Origin: Chrysoperla carnea
Taxonomy: Eukaryota > Arthropoda > Insecta > Neuroptera > Chrysopidae
Reading direction: 5' to 3'
DNA length: 64,000 nt
NCBI RefSeq assembly: GCF_905475395.1
Contig: NC_058339.1
Location: 71,514,520-71,578,519, forward strand
A model generated the notes under the pieces. The model saw only the letters and a program-made list of their open reading frames with translations. It was not told where the DNA came from and searched no databases. Both the position numbers and the translations under genes were made by a program. This document shows positions 25,305 to 37,685 of the stretch, piece by piece. Each line of letters opens with the position of its first letter. Within the stretch, counting starts at the first letter, position 1.

Positions 25305-27449
25305 AATTGAATATTTTTTTCTGTCACTAGCTGAGCTGAGAGTCTAAATGGCATATCCTCTCCAACGAAATACCCGTGTGGTGAAAATCTTCAAATTGCT
25401 TTCTTCTGAGAATCTCCAAAACATTTCAGTATATTTTAGAACAGATTCACTGTTCGAAGTATAAGTGGATGGTGAGTATAATACAATGTTTTGGAACTGT
25501 AGAAAAACTCGTTAAAGATACAGAAGAGGTTAAAAAAATAATTCAGTTCAAAGTCAATATAAGTTTAAGTTGATGGACAATTTTTTAGGAACATATTACC
25601 CTTAGATCTAGGTGTTAGGGATTCCTTTGTAGTGTCCGTCTTGTTTCTATCATTTAGAAAGTTTTAAAACTAATAGAAAGTTATTTGAATCTTCAAAGTT
25701 CAAAGGCAAATTGAAAAAAAAATTCAAAAACAATTTTCTGATTTCAAATAGGTAATTTAAATATCGACGAAATATGTTATTAATTTAATGATTACAACAT
25801 AGGTGGCACTACGTACCTCAGCACTTTGTAAGTAAACATTTCACTTGCAAATAAAAAGTTTGATGGTTCATTTAAATAAGTTTGTGTGACATTTATAAAG
25901 TGTGAAAATTATTTATAAAATTGAATATTTGTTTTGATTGACTTTTAATTTTACGTTTTCTGCTTTATTTCGAAAGGTTTGTTTTATTTTTTTTTCTGTT
26001 TATATTCTCAGCCTGTTTTTTTTTTTGTTATATTTGTTTATTATGACATTTACTGCTAAAATGCATGTTTGGTTTAATTAGTAAATAGACAGTGGCCTAT
26101 TTACTTGGTCTATTAACACCTATTTTTTATTATTTTAGTCCGGTATTCCGTTCAATATTTTTATTTTCCATTTAGGTTTATTTCATAAATCATGCCTAAG
26201 TTGACCTTCTTTTTCATGGTTATAAAATATCCAACATATTCAACATTTTTTTAATTTTTCATGAAATGTTTGTAGAGGTTAAATGGACATTTAAATACTT
26301 TATTGGTTTAATTAATTAATTTTTATCATAAGAAATTCATGATATCTTTGTTAATTCGAACGATGCATCATCTTGATTCGCCCTAAGGCTATTTAATATT
26401 CAAGTATGCAATTATATTATTTAGTCTTAATTATGATTCATTTACTTTCAATTATTAACATTTTGAATAGAATTGAATATCTTATAAAATGAATTGTATA
26501 TCAATTTTCTATCATATGTAAACTAAAATATATTTCCCATATTCTTTATTTTATCACCTATTAGAATATTTGAGTCTTAGAAATATATTAAAGATTGAAA
26601 TTACCAGGCTAGAGCCTGGTTTATGACACAAAAGAGGTTGTTACCCCTGTAGAAATTCGAATGTAGCTATTACTTATCTTTAGATTAACAACATTTTCCT
26701 TTACGAAAATTAATATAAGTGGGACGTATATTCTATCACGAATCCCGAGAAAATTTTTATCTAAAATCGGTGGATATCCATTTTTTTTTTATTCAAATAG
26801 GAAGACCCATTGAATAACAAATAGAAAAATCATAAAACAGGGTGTCAGACCAAACGTCCGATTTTTTAATTTTTTTTTCAATTATATTCCATAACAAAAA
26901 ATTTCAATATCCAATTTTAAACTTGCCAAAATATTAGCAATTTCGGCCTCAGTGAAAGAAAACGCCCAACTTAAATTTTTAAAGATGTATTCTGTAAACC
27001 GTGTATTCTTATTGGTTGATTTTTATCTGTTGCTTAACATAATTTCATATTTCATACAACCTTGTAAATAAACCTAAAATTTGTAATATGTAGTACTTCC
27101 GGTCATATGAATCCTAAATTCAATAATTCATTTGATTGCGCCTATAAAAAAATAGTGAACCGGAAATTAATTGCAATTGTTATGCTGTACACAAATTTAA
27201 TGAATCATTAGTTAACCATTGTGATTATAATTATTACAATTACATGTTATGTACAATACATTGTACTGCCTACTGTTTTAAATTTTACATATCGATTATT
27301 AATATAATATGTATTGGGCTAATAATAATAATATGGAGCTGGAGGCCAACGTATCAAATTACTATATTGTTATAATAAGTTAATATTGTTAACACTGTTC
27401 AATTGGTCAAGTAAAATTGGGTGCTTTAGCCTTCGGTAAGGTGATAATC
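25305..27449. other. Intergenic AT-rich DNA, nothing clear
   Basis: No protein-like ORF, RNA gene or bounded repeat is visible. Around 26640-26770 there are phrases like AACATTTTCCTTTACGAAAA that resemble the repeat family at 15837, but the ends cannot be placed. Confidence 0.5.
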
Positions 27450-27565
27450 CTTTCAGAACGGCTGAAAATTTGAGAGGCTGTTGTCAAAGGCAAATGTAAT
27501 AACTTTTTGCTCTACGAAAATTTTCGAGGAAAGCCTAAAATTGTAAAATATCAAATGCGGACGGA
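27450..27565 (+). repeat. Fragment of the 15837-type repeat
   Basis: The sequence TTTCAGAACGGCTGAAAATT followed by GAGAGGCTGTTGTCAAAGG matches the left end of the element at 15837 and the segment at 16540. The right terminus is missing, so the copy is truncated or has been interrupted. Confidence 0.5.
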
Positions 27566-27589
27566 CGATTCCTATTTCTTCTCTATATA

Positions 27590-28015
27590 TTATAAATGTG
27601 AAAGTAAGAATACTTGTTTTATTTGTCCGTTACGCTTTCACGCAAAAACTAGTGAATGGATTTGAATGAAACTATACAATAATATAGCTCATACATCAGA
27701 CTAACACATGAGCTATAATTTATAAAGATAATTAAAAAAAATAAATTTAGTCTATGACATTTATGAGCATCATTTTCAACCATAAATCAAAGATTTTTGT
27801 AAAATTGTGAAACGAGAGACAATTCATGCTCACCTGTTCTGATACACTTAATGAATCAAAGACTGTATTACATTAAAAAAAATTTAATTCTGTACATTTA
27901 TTTTATCTGTGTTAAACAATCTCTACACCTATTTCGAGTGTTATGAAAGAGGTAAAAGAAAGAGTAAGAGAGGAGGAGGCTATAACGCGGTCGTCTTTTA
28001 TTTTAAGCCCAAAAA
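27590..28015 (+). repeat. Dispersed non-coding element, copy 1
   Basis: One end is TATATATTATAAATGTGAAAG and the body begins TTTCACGCAAAAACTAGTGA. A later landmark is GCTATAACGCGG, followed by TTAAGCCCA at the far end. Related copies are at 43855-44255 (plus) and 48095-48550 (minus). No coding capacity is seen. The element class is not identified. Confidence 0.65.
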
Positions 28016-28324
28016 TGAAATCCTGATTGGCTAGATTTTGGATGCAGCCGTACATTTTGCGTGAATACGTCTATGCATGAAGGGATACTCAGGAAATTCG
28101 AAGTACTTGAATTAATGTTTCAAAATAAGAATAATGAGTCTAAATACCGACTTTGTTCACTTATATCCTAACAGATGGCGTTAGTACATAGATATCATAC
28201 TTACAGCCTTCGTTCAATTATGGACTAATAGCATTTAAGCATTTTAACGTCTCAGCATGACGGTGCCTGGTCTATCACTCGCAAAATCCTATGGTCGTCC
28301 CTAACTACCTAGTCTGTTTCTGAG

Positions 28325-28480
28325 GTTTCCAACATGAAGTGTCAAAATAAACGAAAAAGTTTAACCATTTTAAGTGATATTACTATAACAGTACATGTAA
28401 TTACATATAATGTTATAGCTATAGCACTTAGAATGGTGAAACACGTACATTTTTTGTGACACAGAGTGTATGTAATAATA
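28325..28480. repeat. Palindromic MITE, copy 2 of a three-copy family
   Basis: The arms CCATTTTAAGTG and CACTTAGAATGG flank a core with ATTACTATAACA. The outer arms GAAGTGTCAAAATAAACG and GTACATTTTTTGTGACACAG also pair. The design matches copies at 10055-10192 and 59322-59465, although the loop sequence differs. Confidence 0.6.
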
Positions 28481-28589
28481 ATAGTATATTTTATTTGACA
28501 TTAAATCAATCTATAATAATTTTTACATAGTCGTTTTATCTCTTTTACTCTAATAAAATTATTGAATGTAAAGAGAAGGCATCGTGGTA

Positions 28590-28935
28590 CCAAGTTATAT
28601 TTTCTTTTTCCTGACTAAAAGAAACTTATCAATGAAACGGCTTAGTTCATTAAGAGTGTTAAGATCTTTACTGTTAAAAAGTTCGTACACTTCATACTTC
28701 GAGACACAAGTGGGTATTTTGGTTTTCATTTTCATAGAAGGCATACATACCGTCGCAATCGATGAAGAAATGATCAGCATCTTGAGGTCCATCGCATAAA
28801 ACACACTTATTTACCGCTGATAGTTGATGGTTTGCGATCTCTCTAATCCATGTTCCCAATCTTAAACAAGATAGAGCTTCTTCTCTCTTGACTAAGATGA
28901 TGAAAATAATACGACACAGTGATGTAAATTTCTGT
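28590..28935 (-). pseudogene. Decayed 3' end of a LINE (ORF2 C-terminus)
   Basis: On the minus strand one frame reads REEALSCLRLGTWIREI followed by KCVLCDGPQDADHFFIDC. This is the C-x2-C..H-x4-C knuckle that lies downstream of the reverse transcriptase and RNase H regions in many insect LINEs of the I/Jockey type. The frame then stops, and YEVYELFNSKDLNTLNELSR continues in another frame, so at least one frameshift is present. The upstream reverse transcriptase is absent. It is a dead 5'-truncated copy; the clade is uncertain. Confidence 0.65.
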
Positions 28936-30769
28936 AAAAAGTAAGCGTTTTCAACTCCATAATTTTACACATATTTAGTTGGATTAATCTATTTTTGACT
29001 GCATTATGAATAATTGTTTTTGTTTCTGGTTTTATACAAATCGCCTTCTAGTAGAAACATGATGTTAAGTTCTTCTATACAACTAAGAACTATTTTGCTC
29101 CATGAGTTATTCTCTAGGTTTTCATGCTGGAAAAAAGGCAAATGGGGTGCAATTTTCTCCGACTATTATGGCATAGTTTTACAAAAAAATTGAGGTATAA
29201 CATTTCTATTTTACCTACTGTCTAAATATTGCCTAATTCTATGTTTAGAGTGTATGTGTATGACTGTGATTGTCGTTGACCACACTGAAATTTAAAGGTG
29301 GATTACGCTCATGGTTCTATGATATTTTATTTTGCATGTCAAATAATAAATGAATATGGTATTTCATCCGCGTTGATGTAAAAAAATGAAATTTTAGGGA
29401 TTCACTTTTTTTACCTGTTTGTGAAAATTCTAGCGTAAAATTCAACTGTAGATAAAAAAGAATGAGTTGTTTTTTATCAAAACATTAGACGATAATGTAC
29501 TGGATGAGTGTGTATGTATGTGTGTTTGCATTAAAATATGGTATAAATATATTTTTTTTCCAAACATAATATGCATAAAGTTTTTTTACAACATAAATAT
29601 TTTGGAATTACAACAGCTTATGAATTTATAATAAAAGCTCTTTTATTCCTCATTTTATTTATAAAAATGTTGATAATGTTTACTATTTAAAATTGTGCAT
29701 ACATAACTTATTCCTTCATGGACTGACTCAGTTACATATGTCCTTACTGAAAACCGGATTTATATGCGAAAAATAACAGTAATATAATTAAAAGATACCG
29801 ATCGAAAATAGCTTATAAAACACTGGTCAACAAAATTTGATTTTTTTTTGCCACATTGATGCGACATTTCTTATAGTTTTTGAGGATGCTGAATTCGAAT
29901 TCAAATTCAGAATTTCTCTAATCCATAACGTTTTCGAAATTTTACAGTTCAAATAAGGAATAATTCATTTTTTGGTTATATTCGAAATTCCGTAACACCA
30001 TTATGTAATTTTTTTTTCCTATGAAAAATTGGAAGATTCCCTATGCCTTCCCTCTTCCTTTAAAATACTTTTTGAATCATTCCGATATCCTTTTTGCTCG
30101 AGAAATCATATGACATTTATTATAGTTAAAATACCTATATATTGTATTACTACTAATATAAATATTTATGTACAATTTATTAATTCTATATATTATTACC
30201 TATTCAATTTATTGGAAGTCAATCGAAGTGTTTATTATAGAATAAAGAAAATCATTCGGCATTCGAAATGGAAATAGATTTCTTATATTAATTACGACTT
30301 AGAAAATATTACGTTATAATGGGTTTAACACCCCCCCCCCCTTAAGGGTATGTACAGATTTCTTAAAACAAATCTAAAGAGTATGAAAAATTCAATACGG
30401 ATTTTGTTTTTAGTTGTTAAACTATCTTAGACAAAGTTTTTTTCCCCAATTAAGTTTTTTCACAATTTTTTTGATTTTAACGAAAACTGATGTTTGTGAT
30501 TTACAAAATACATAGGATTTCTGGTGATGCTAAAAAAAAACTCGACCAATCGTTAAACGATTCGATTCGTGTATTTTCAGGTTATAATTGTTTATATTGA
30601 GCTATATCCCATTGCGAAATAAAAATGGTTTATGATTTTTTGGTTTTTTCAAAGAGTGGAAGGTCTACAATTGAAATTTACAAAATTTAAAAAACCCCCT
30701 ATATTTTTTCGAGTACAGAATCCCAAATTTGCACTTGAAATATTGCTGAGAACACTCTCCATTACATTA
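28936..30769. other. Intergenic AT-rich DNA
   Basis: No gene is recognisable. There is a C-run near 30331 embedded in TTTAACACCC context like that at 8600, which suggests a shared repeat. Short ORFs at 30029-30277 and 30649-30837 lack any protein signature. Confidence 0.5.
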
Positions 30770-30870
30770 CTTTTCAAATGAAAAAAAAATCGGTCCATCT
30801 GTTTCGGCGCTACGACGTCAAAGGCAGACAGACACACATAGCGGTCAAACTAATAACACCCCTTTTTGTA
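30770..30870 (-). repeat. Dispersed repeat end abutting the satellite
   Basis: On the minus strand the block reads GGGGTGTTATTAGTTTGACC, then GCTATGTGTGTCTGTCTGCC. This is nearly the same as plus-strand sequence at about 46684-46735. It lies roughly 50 bp before the first satellite unit. A 64-codon ORF across it is not protein-like. Confidence 0.55.
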
Positions 30871-30921
30871 AGTTTGGGGGCTATTAAAAAACAAAAATCA
30901 GGTTCATTTGATGATTGGTGG

Positions 30922-33900
30922 AACCTAGCACTAATATGTTTCATGAATGTGGAGGTCTGGTTTCGGAATTAAGCACATTAGTGATACTAGCGAAAAACTG
31001 ACATCACAGCTGAAAAGAATGACCCAAAATTAGTGGGTTTCAAGAAAAATTCAAATAAGATCGGATCAAAATTGCCTGTGTTATTAAAAAAATTGAATTT
31101 TTGAACTTGATGACGTCATCAAAATTCAAAATATTTAATTTTGCTCTATTACATCGAAATTTTATCCAATTTATATAAACAAAGTATGTAATCCTACTAA
31201 ATTTGGGCCATACTTTTCAAATTTTTGGTCAAAATTACCCTAGCACTTATAGGTTTCAAGAATGTGGAGGTCTGGTTTCGGAATTAAGCACATAAGTGAT
31301 AACTAGCGAAAAACTGACATCACAGCTGAAAAGAATGACCCAAAATTAGTGGGTTTCAAAAAAAATTCCAATAAGATCGGATCAAAATTGCCTGTGTTAT
31401 TAAAAAAAATCGAATTTTTGAACTTGATGACGTCATCAAAATTCAAAATATTTAATTTTGCTCTATTACATCGAAATTTTATCCAATTTTGATAAACAAA
31501 GTATGTAATCCTACTAAATTTGGGCCATACTTTTCAAATTTTTGGTCAAAATTACCCTAGCACTTATAGGTTTCAAGAATGTGGAGGACTGGTTTCGGAA
31601 TTAAGCACATAAGTGATAACTAGCGAAAAACTGACATCACAGCTGAAAAGAATGACCCAAAATTAGTGGGTTTCAAAAAAAATTCCAATAAGATCGGATC
31701 AAAATTGCCTGTGTTATTAAAAAAATCGAATTTTTGAACTTGATGACGTCATCAAAATTCAAAATATTTAATTTTGCTCTATTACATCGAAATTTTATCC
31801 AATTTTGATAAACAAAGTATGTAATCCTACTAAATTTGGGCCATACTTTTCAAATTTTTGGTCAAAATTACCCTAGCACTAATAGGTTTCAAGAATGTGG
31901 AGGTCTGGTTTCGGAATTAAGCACATGAGTGATAACTAGCGAAAAACTGACATCACAGCTGAAAAGAATGATCCAAAATTAGTGGGTTTCAAAAAAAATT
32001 CCAATAAGATCGGATCAAAATTGCCTGTGTTATTAAAAAAATCGAATTTTTGAACTTGATGACGTCATCAAAATTCAAAATATTTAATTTTGCTCTATTA
32101 CATCGAAATTTTATCCAATTTTGATAAACAAAGTATGTAATCCTACTAAATTTGGGCCATACTTTTCAAATTTTTGGTCAAAATTACCCTAGCACTAATA
32201 GGTTTCAAGAATGTGGAGGTCTGGTTTCGGAATTAAGCACATGAGTGATAACTAGCGAAAAACTGACATCACAGCTGAAAAGAATGATCCAAAATTAGTG
32301 GGTTTCAAAAAAAATTCCAATAAGATCGGATCAAAATTGCCTGTGTTATTAAAAAAATCGAATTTTTGAACTTGATGACGTCATCAAAATTCAAAATATT
32401 TAATTTTGCTCTATTACATCGAAATTTTATCCAATTTTGATAAACAAAGTATGTAATCCTACTAAATTTGGGCCATACTTTTCAAATTTTTGGTCAAAAT
32501 TACCCTAGCACTAATAGGTTTCAAGAATGTGGAGGTCTGGTTTCGGAATTAAGCACATGAGTGATAACTAGCGAAAAACTGACATCACAGCTGAAAAGAA
32601 TGATCCAAAATTAGTGGGTTTCAAAAAAAATTCCAATAAGATCGGATCAAAATTGCCTGTGTTATTAAAAAAATCGAATTTTTGAACTTGATGACGTCAT
32701 CAAAATTCAAAATATTTAATTTTGCTCTATTACATCGAAATTTTATCCAATTTTGATAAACAAAGTATGTAATCCTACTAAATTTGGGCCATACTTTTCA
32801 AATTTTTGGTCAAAATTACCCTAGCACTAATAGGTTTCAAGAATGTGGAGGTCTGGTTTCGGAATTAAGCACATGAGTGATAACTAGCGAAAAACTGACA
32901 TCACAGCTGAAAAGAATGACCCAAAATTAGTGGGTTTCAAAAAAAATTCCAATAAGATCGGATCAAAATTGCCTGTGTTATTAAAAAAATCGAATTTTTG
33001 AACTTGATGACGTCATCAAAATTCAAAATATTTAATTTTGCTCTATTACATCGAAATTTTATCCAATTTTGATAAACAAAGTATGTAATCCTACTAAATT
33101 TGGGCCATACTTTTCAAATTTTTGGTCAAAATTACCCTAGCACTAATAGGTTTCAAGAATGTGGAGGTCTGGTTTCGGAATTAAGCACATAAGTGATAAC
33201 TAGCGAAAAACTGACATCACAGCTGAAAAGAATGACCCAAAATTAGTGGGTTTCAAAAAAAATTCCAATAAGATCGGATCAAAATTGCCTGTGTTATTAA
33301 AAAAATCGAATTTTTGAACTTGATGACGTCATCAAAATTCAAAATATTTAATTTTGCTCTATTACATCGAAATTTTATCCAATTTTGATAAACAAAGTAT
33401 GTAATCCTACTAAATTTGGGCCATACTTTTCAAATTTTTGGTCAAAATTACCCTAGCACTAATAGGTTTCAAGAATGTGGAGGTCTGGTTTCGGAATTAA
33501 GCACATGAGTGATAACTAGCGAAAAACTGACATCACAGCTGAAAAGAATGACCCAAAATTAGTGGGTTTCAAAAAAAATTCCAATAAGATCGGATCAAAA
33601 TTGCCTGTGTTATTAAAAAAATCGAATTTTTGAACTTGATGACGTCATCAAAATTCAAAATATTTAATTTTGCTCTATTACATCGAAATTTTATCCAATT
33701 TTGATAAACAAAGTATGTAATCCTACTAAATTTGGGCCATACTTTTCAAATTTTTGGTCAAAATTACCCTAGCACTAATAGGTTTCAAGAATGTGGAGGT
33801 CTGGTTTCGGAATTAAGCACATAAGTGATAACTAGCGAAAAACTGACATCACAGCTGAAAAGAATGACCTAAAATTAGTGGGTTTCAAAAAAAATTCCAA

Positions 33901-35294
33901 TAAGATCGGATCAAAATTGCCTGTGTTATTAAAAAAATCGAATTTTTGAACTTGATGACGTCATCAAAATTCAAAATATTTAATTTTGCTCTATTACATC
34001 GAAATTTTATCCAATTTTGATAAACAAAGTATGTAATCCTACTAAATTTGGGCCATACTTTTCAAATTTTTGGTCAAAATTACCCTAGCACTAATAGGTT
34101 TCAAGAATGTGGAGGTCTGGTTTCGGAATTAAGCACATGAGTGATAACTAGCGAAAAACTGACATCACAGCTGAAAAGAATGATCCAAAATTAGTGGGTT
34201 TCAAAAAAAATTCCAATAAGATCGGATCAAAATTGCCTGTGTTATTAAAAAAATCGAATTTTTGAACTTGATGACGTCATCAAAATTCAAAATATTTAAT
34301 TTTGCTCTATTACATCGAAATTTTATCCAATTTTGATAAACAAAGTATGTAATCCTACTAAATTTGGGCCATACTTTTCAAATTTTTGGTCAAAATTACC
34401 CTAGCACTAATAGGTTTCAAGAATGTGGAGGTCTGGTTTCGGAATTAAGCACATGAGTGATAACTAGCGAAAAACTGACATCACAGCTGAAAAGAATGAC
34501 CCAAAATTAGTGGGTTTCAAAAAAAATTCCAATAAGATCGGATCAAAATTGCCTGTGTTATTAAAAAAATCGAATTTTTGAACTTGATGACGTCATCAAA
34601 ATTCAAAATATTTAATTTTGCTCTATTACATCGAAATTTTATCCAATTTTGATAAACAAAGTATGTAATCCTACTAAATTTGGGCCATACTTTTCAAATT
34701 TTTGGTCAAAATTACCCTAGCACTAATAGGTTTCAAGAATGTGGAGGTCTGGTTTCGGAATTAAGCACATGAGTGATAACTAGCGAAAAACTGACATCAC
34801 AGCTGAAAAGAATGACCCAAAATTAGTGGGTTTCAAAAAAAATTCCAATAAGATCGGATCAAAATTGCCTGTGTTATTAAAAAAATCGAATTTTTGAACT
34901 TGATGACGTCATCAAAATTCAAAATATTTAATTTTGCTCTATTACATCGAAATTTTATCCAATTTTGATAAACAAAGTATGTAATCCTACTAAATTTGGG
35001 CCATACTTTTCAAATTTTTGGTCAAAATTACCCTAGCACTAATAGGTTTCAAGAATGTGGAGGTCTGGTTTCGGAATTAAGCACATAAGTGATAACTAGC
35101 GAAAAACTGACATCACAGCTGAAAAGAATGACCCAAAATTAGTGGGTTTCAAAAAAAATTCCAATAAGATCGGATCAAAATTGCCTGTGTTATTAAAAAA
35201 ATTGAATTTTTGAACTTGATGACGTCATCAAAATTCAAAATATTTAATTTTGCCCTCTCACATCGAAATTTTATCCAATTTTGATAAACAAAGT
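30922..35294. repeat. Satellite array, about 14 units of 316 bp
   Basis: The landmark TGACGTCATC occurs at 31111, 31428, 31744, 32060, 32376, 32692, 33008, 33324, 33640, 33956, 34272, 34588, 34904 and 35220. The spacing is 317 once and 316 thereafter. Inner units are nearly identical, with a few recurring single-base variants (ACCC/ATCC, CATAAG/CATGAG). The first and last units are the most diverged. Each unit carries the perfect 16-bp palindrome TTGATGACGTCATCAA with a CRE core, and no ORF of any length. It looks like a locally amplified satellite maintained by unequal exchange. Confidence 0.97.
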
Positions 35295-37685
35295 AATTTT
35301 TTAAATATGTAAACTATGCTTTATTTTCAACAGACAATGCCATATATAAAGTGCAAATTAAGCTATTATATTTTGCTTGTAAGATTGGCTTTTTAGATTA
35401 ATTTAATATCCTAGTCCAAATTTCCGGTAAAGTATCTAAAGATCTCTGTTATGTTATTCGATAAATTGATTATGATTCAGGCTTTTTCGAATTTCTTGCA
35501 TGTTGTTAGTATGTGCTTAACGCTGAGGTTTACATTGCATTAGGAGTAAAAGTATAGTCTGAAAACACTCGACTTTCCGATATTGAAGATTGAATAAGAA
35601 AGTTAATAGTTTCTTTAATTATTTTTTTTCCTTTTTTTTTCTGTTTTTTGTCTTTTTTAACTTTACATATTTTTATCTCACATTAAATTATTTTGATATT
35701 TTTCTGTTACTGGATTGTTATATTTATTTATAATCTGTTATAAGCACATCAATTGTATAGTTTCTGAGATATCTTCCAAAATCCTTTAGGAAAAAGAAAT
35801 TTAATCGATTTCAGGCCACACTAAAATGTAAGAGTGATTTTTTCATTATCACTACTCGCCTATAGATTTTTATATTGCTTATTAAATTTTTTCTGAGTTG
35901 GTTCATGTATATTTGTATCTAACCAGAAAAACTAAACTTTGTACACTAGCTATACAATTTAGTTTTGTGTTTACTGTAGGTGCATTGTACAATCGTTTGA
36001 ATTCGTTAGTTTTCCATATCATCTAGCGCCTACACGTATAAATGTAGGATGCATCCTAGTGATCCTAGTGCATGATGTACATCATATGCCGCCCCGCCCC
36101 GTTCTCATCCTACAATAAAAACAAAAATAACATAAAATCGTCTGTATATGTGTGTGTATGTATGTTAAAATAAAATGTTTTGATTTGATAGGCGAACTGG
36201 AAATATTTGAATTCATTTGCATATAAAATAAACAAATTGCAATTTCTCTCCATAATATTCAGTTTCTATCTTGATATGTGTTTATTGTTTCTATATGCTC
36301 GTTCCCGTCTAGCGTATTCGTTGACCTACTTTTAATTCTATATAATATTATCTAGTTGTTTCGTAATAACTTGTCCGATGTTAATTTATTATCTATAATC
36401 ATTCTGGGAGCTGGCGTCAAAGCAGTGTACAGTTCGAGGATACAGTTTTTTTTTGTATTTACAATTCATGTCCAAAAATTTGGTTTCTGGCTTGAATCTG
36501 TTACAAGTGCAGTCAACATAAACGTGTTAAAAATAAAAATCTTAAAGATCATGCAATTTACACTAAAGTGTTGTTAGCTATTGGCGGTTTAAAAATTTGA
36601 TCGATACATTGAATGTTAGATTAAATTTATTAAATAGACTAGCTGTGAACTACCAGCTTTGCTGAGCAACTTCAATTTACAAAGATTATTGTGTTAAAAC
36701 CTTCACTTCATATGCCGGAATCCTAATTTTATTCCAAAAGCCCTAGCTGTGCCCTACCGCGCTTCGCTGTGGGACGTTACGGTTGCATAGAAATAGATGA
36801 GAAGTATCTAGTAAATTTTATGAAATTTACTAGATACTGACTGAACTGAGCTGGCTTTCATGTAACTTACAGTTTTTATGTACACATTGTGACCTTTTAT
36901 TTGATATCAAGCTTGGATATATTTGAAAATATTCTATCGTTCATCACACTTTCACCCCATGTTTGTTTTGCGTTGGAGTTACAGTTTTGTAATGTACACG
37001 TCATGTTCTTTTATTTGATGTGCTTGGGTATATTTTAAAATATTTGATTGTTCATCCCCGCTTTTACCACACCCCCTCCCCCGAAGTTCAATAAACAATC
37101 TTTGAAGTTAGTTGTATATCGTATCAAAATTTGAGTTTTATATCAATGCAGAATTTTTTTTTCCAATAAAAAGTATAGCTATGTCTTTCCTCAGAATCTA
37201 GACTACCTGTGTACCAAATTTCAGATAGTAGCGTTTTGCTAGAAATAATTAATCGATTGACTATATTTTTTGGGTTTTAATTGTTCATTGTTTTTATTCA
37301 GAAAAAGAACCATTTTTACATTGTTTAGAATATGTGAAAAGGGATTGAAATCGAACACACATTTAATAGATTTACATGCCACTAATTAATATTACTTCCT
37401 AGAAATAAAAGAAATTGGTATATTTTTCATGTTTTTTTTCCTGGAAGTAGACATTTCCCATTGAATACCAATCTCTCGCTGTTGCCGTGCCCCAGAAATA
37501 TTTAAATGGCTATAATCTAAATCAATTCCACATTTATCCGAATTTTGTTTCTATATTTTTGAAAATAACAAGGCGTTGCCCAATGCCCATTCGGAATGGC
37601 TTCTGCATGCTTTGATTTTAATTATTTCTGACAAATAACTTCTTGACCAAATATCTTAAAACGTTACCAACTTTTGATACTTAAT
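35295..37685. other. Intergenic DNA with repeat fragments
   Basis: No gene is recognised. Two sequences starting CTAGCTGTG, at about 36640 and 36745, look like ends of related dispersed elements. The second continues CTTCGCTGTGGGACG, a common ending of arthropod repeats. A GCCGCCCCGCCCCG patch at about 36090 is unusually GC-rich for the region. Confidence 0.45.
36803..36838. repeat. Perfect 16-bp stem hairpin
   Basis: AGTATCTAGTAAATTT at 36803-36818 is followed by a 4-base loop and its exact complement at 36823-36838. It lies about 60 bp after the CTAGCTGTG repeat motif and may be part of that element's end. Confidence 0.7.

Noticed and set aside
30922..35294. CRISPR-like regular repeat
   Set aside because: The repeated unit is the whole 316 bp with no unique spacers, in a eukaryotic genome; it is a satellite.
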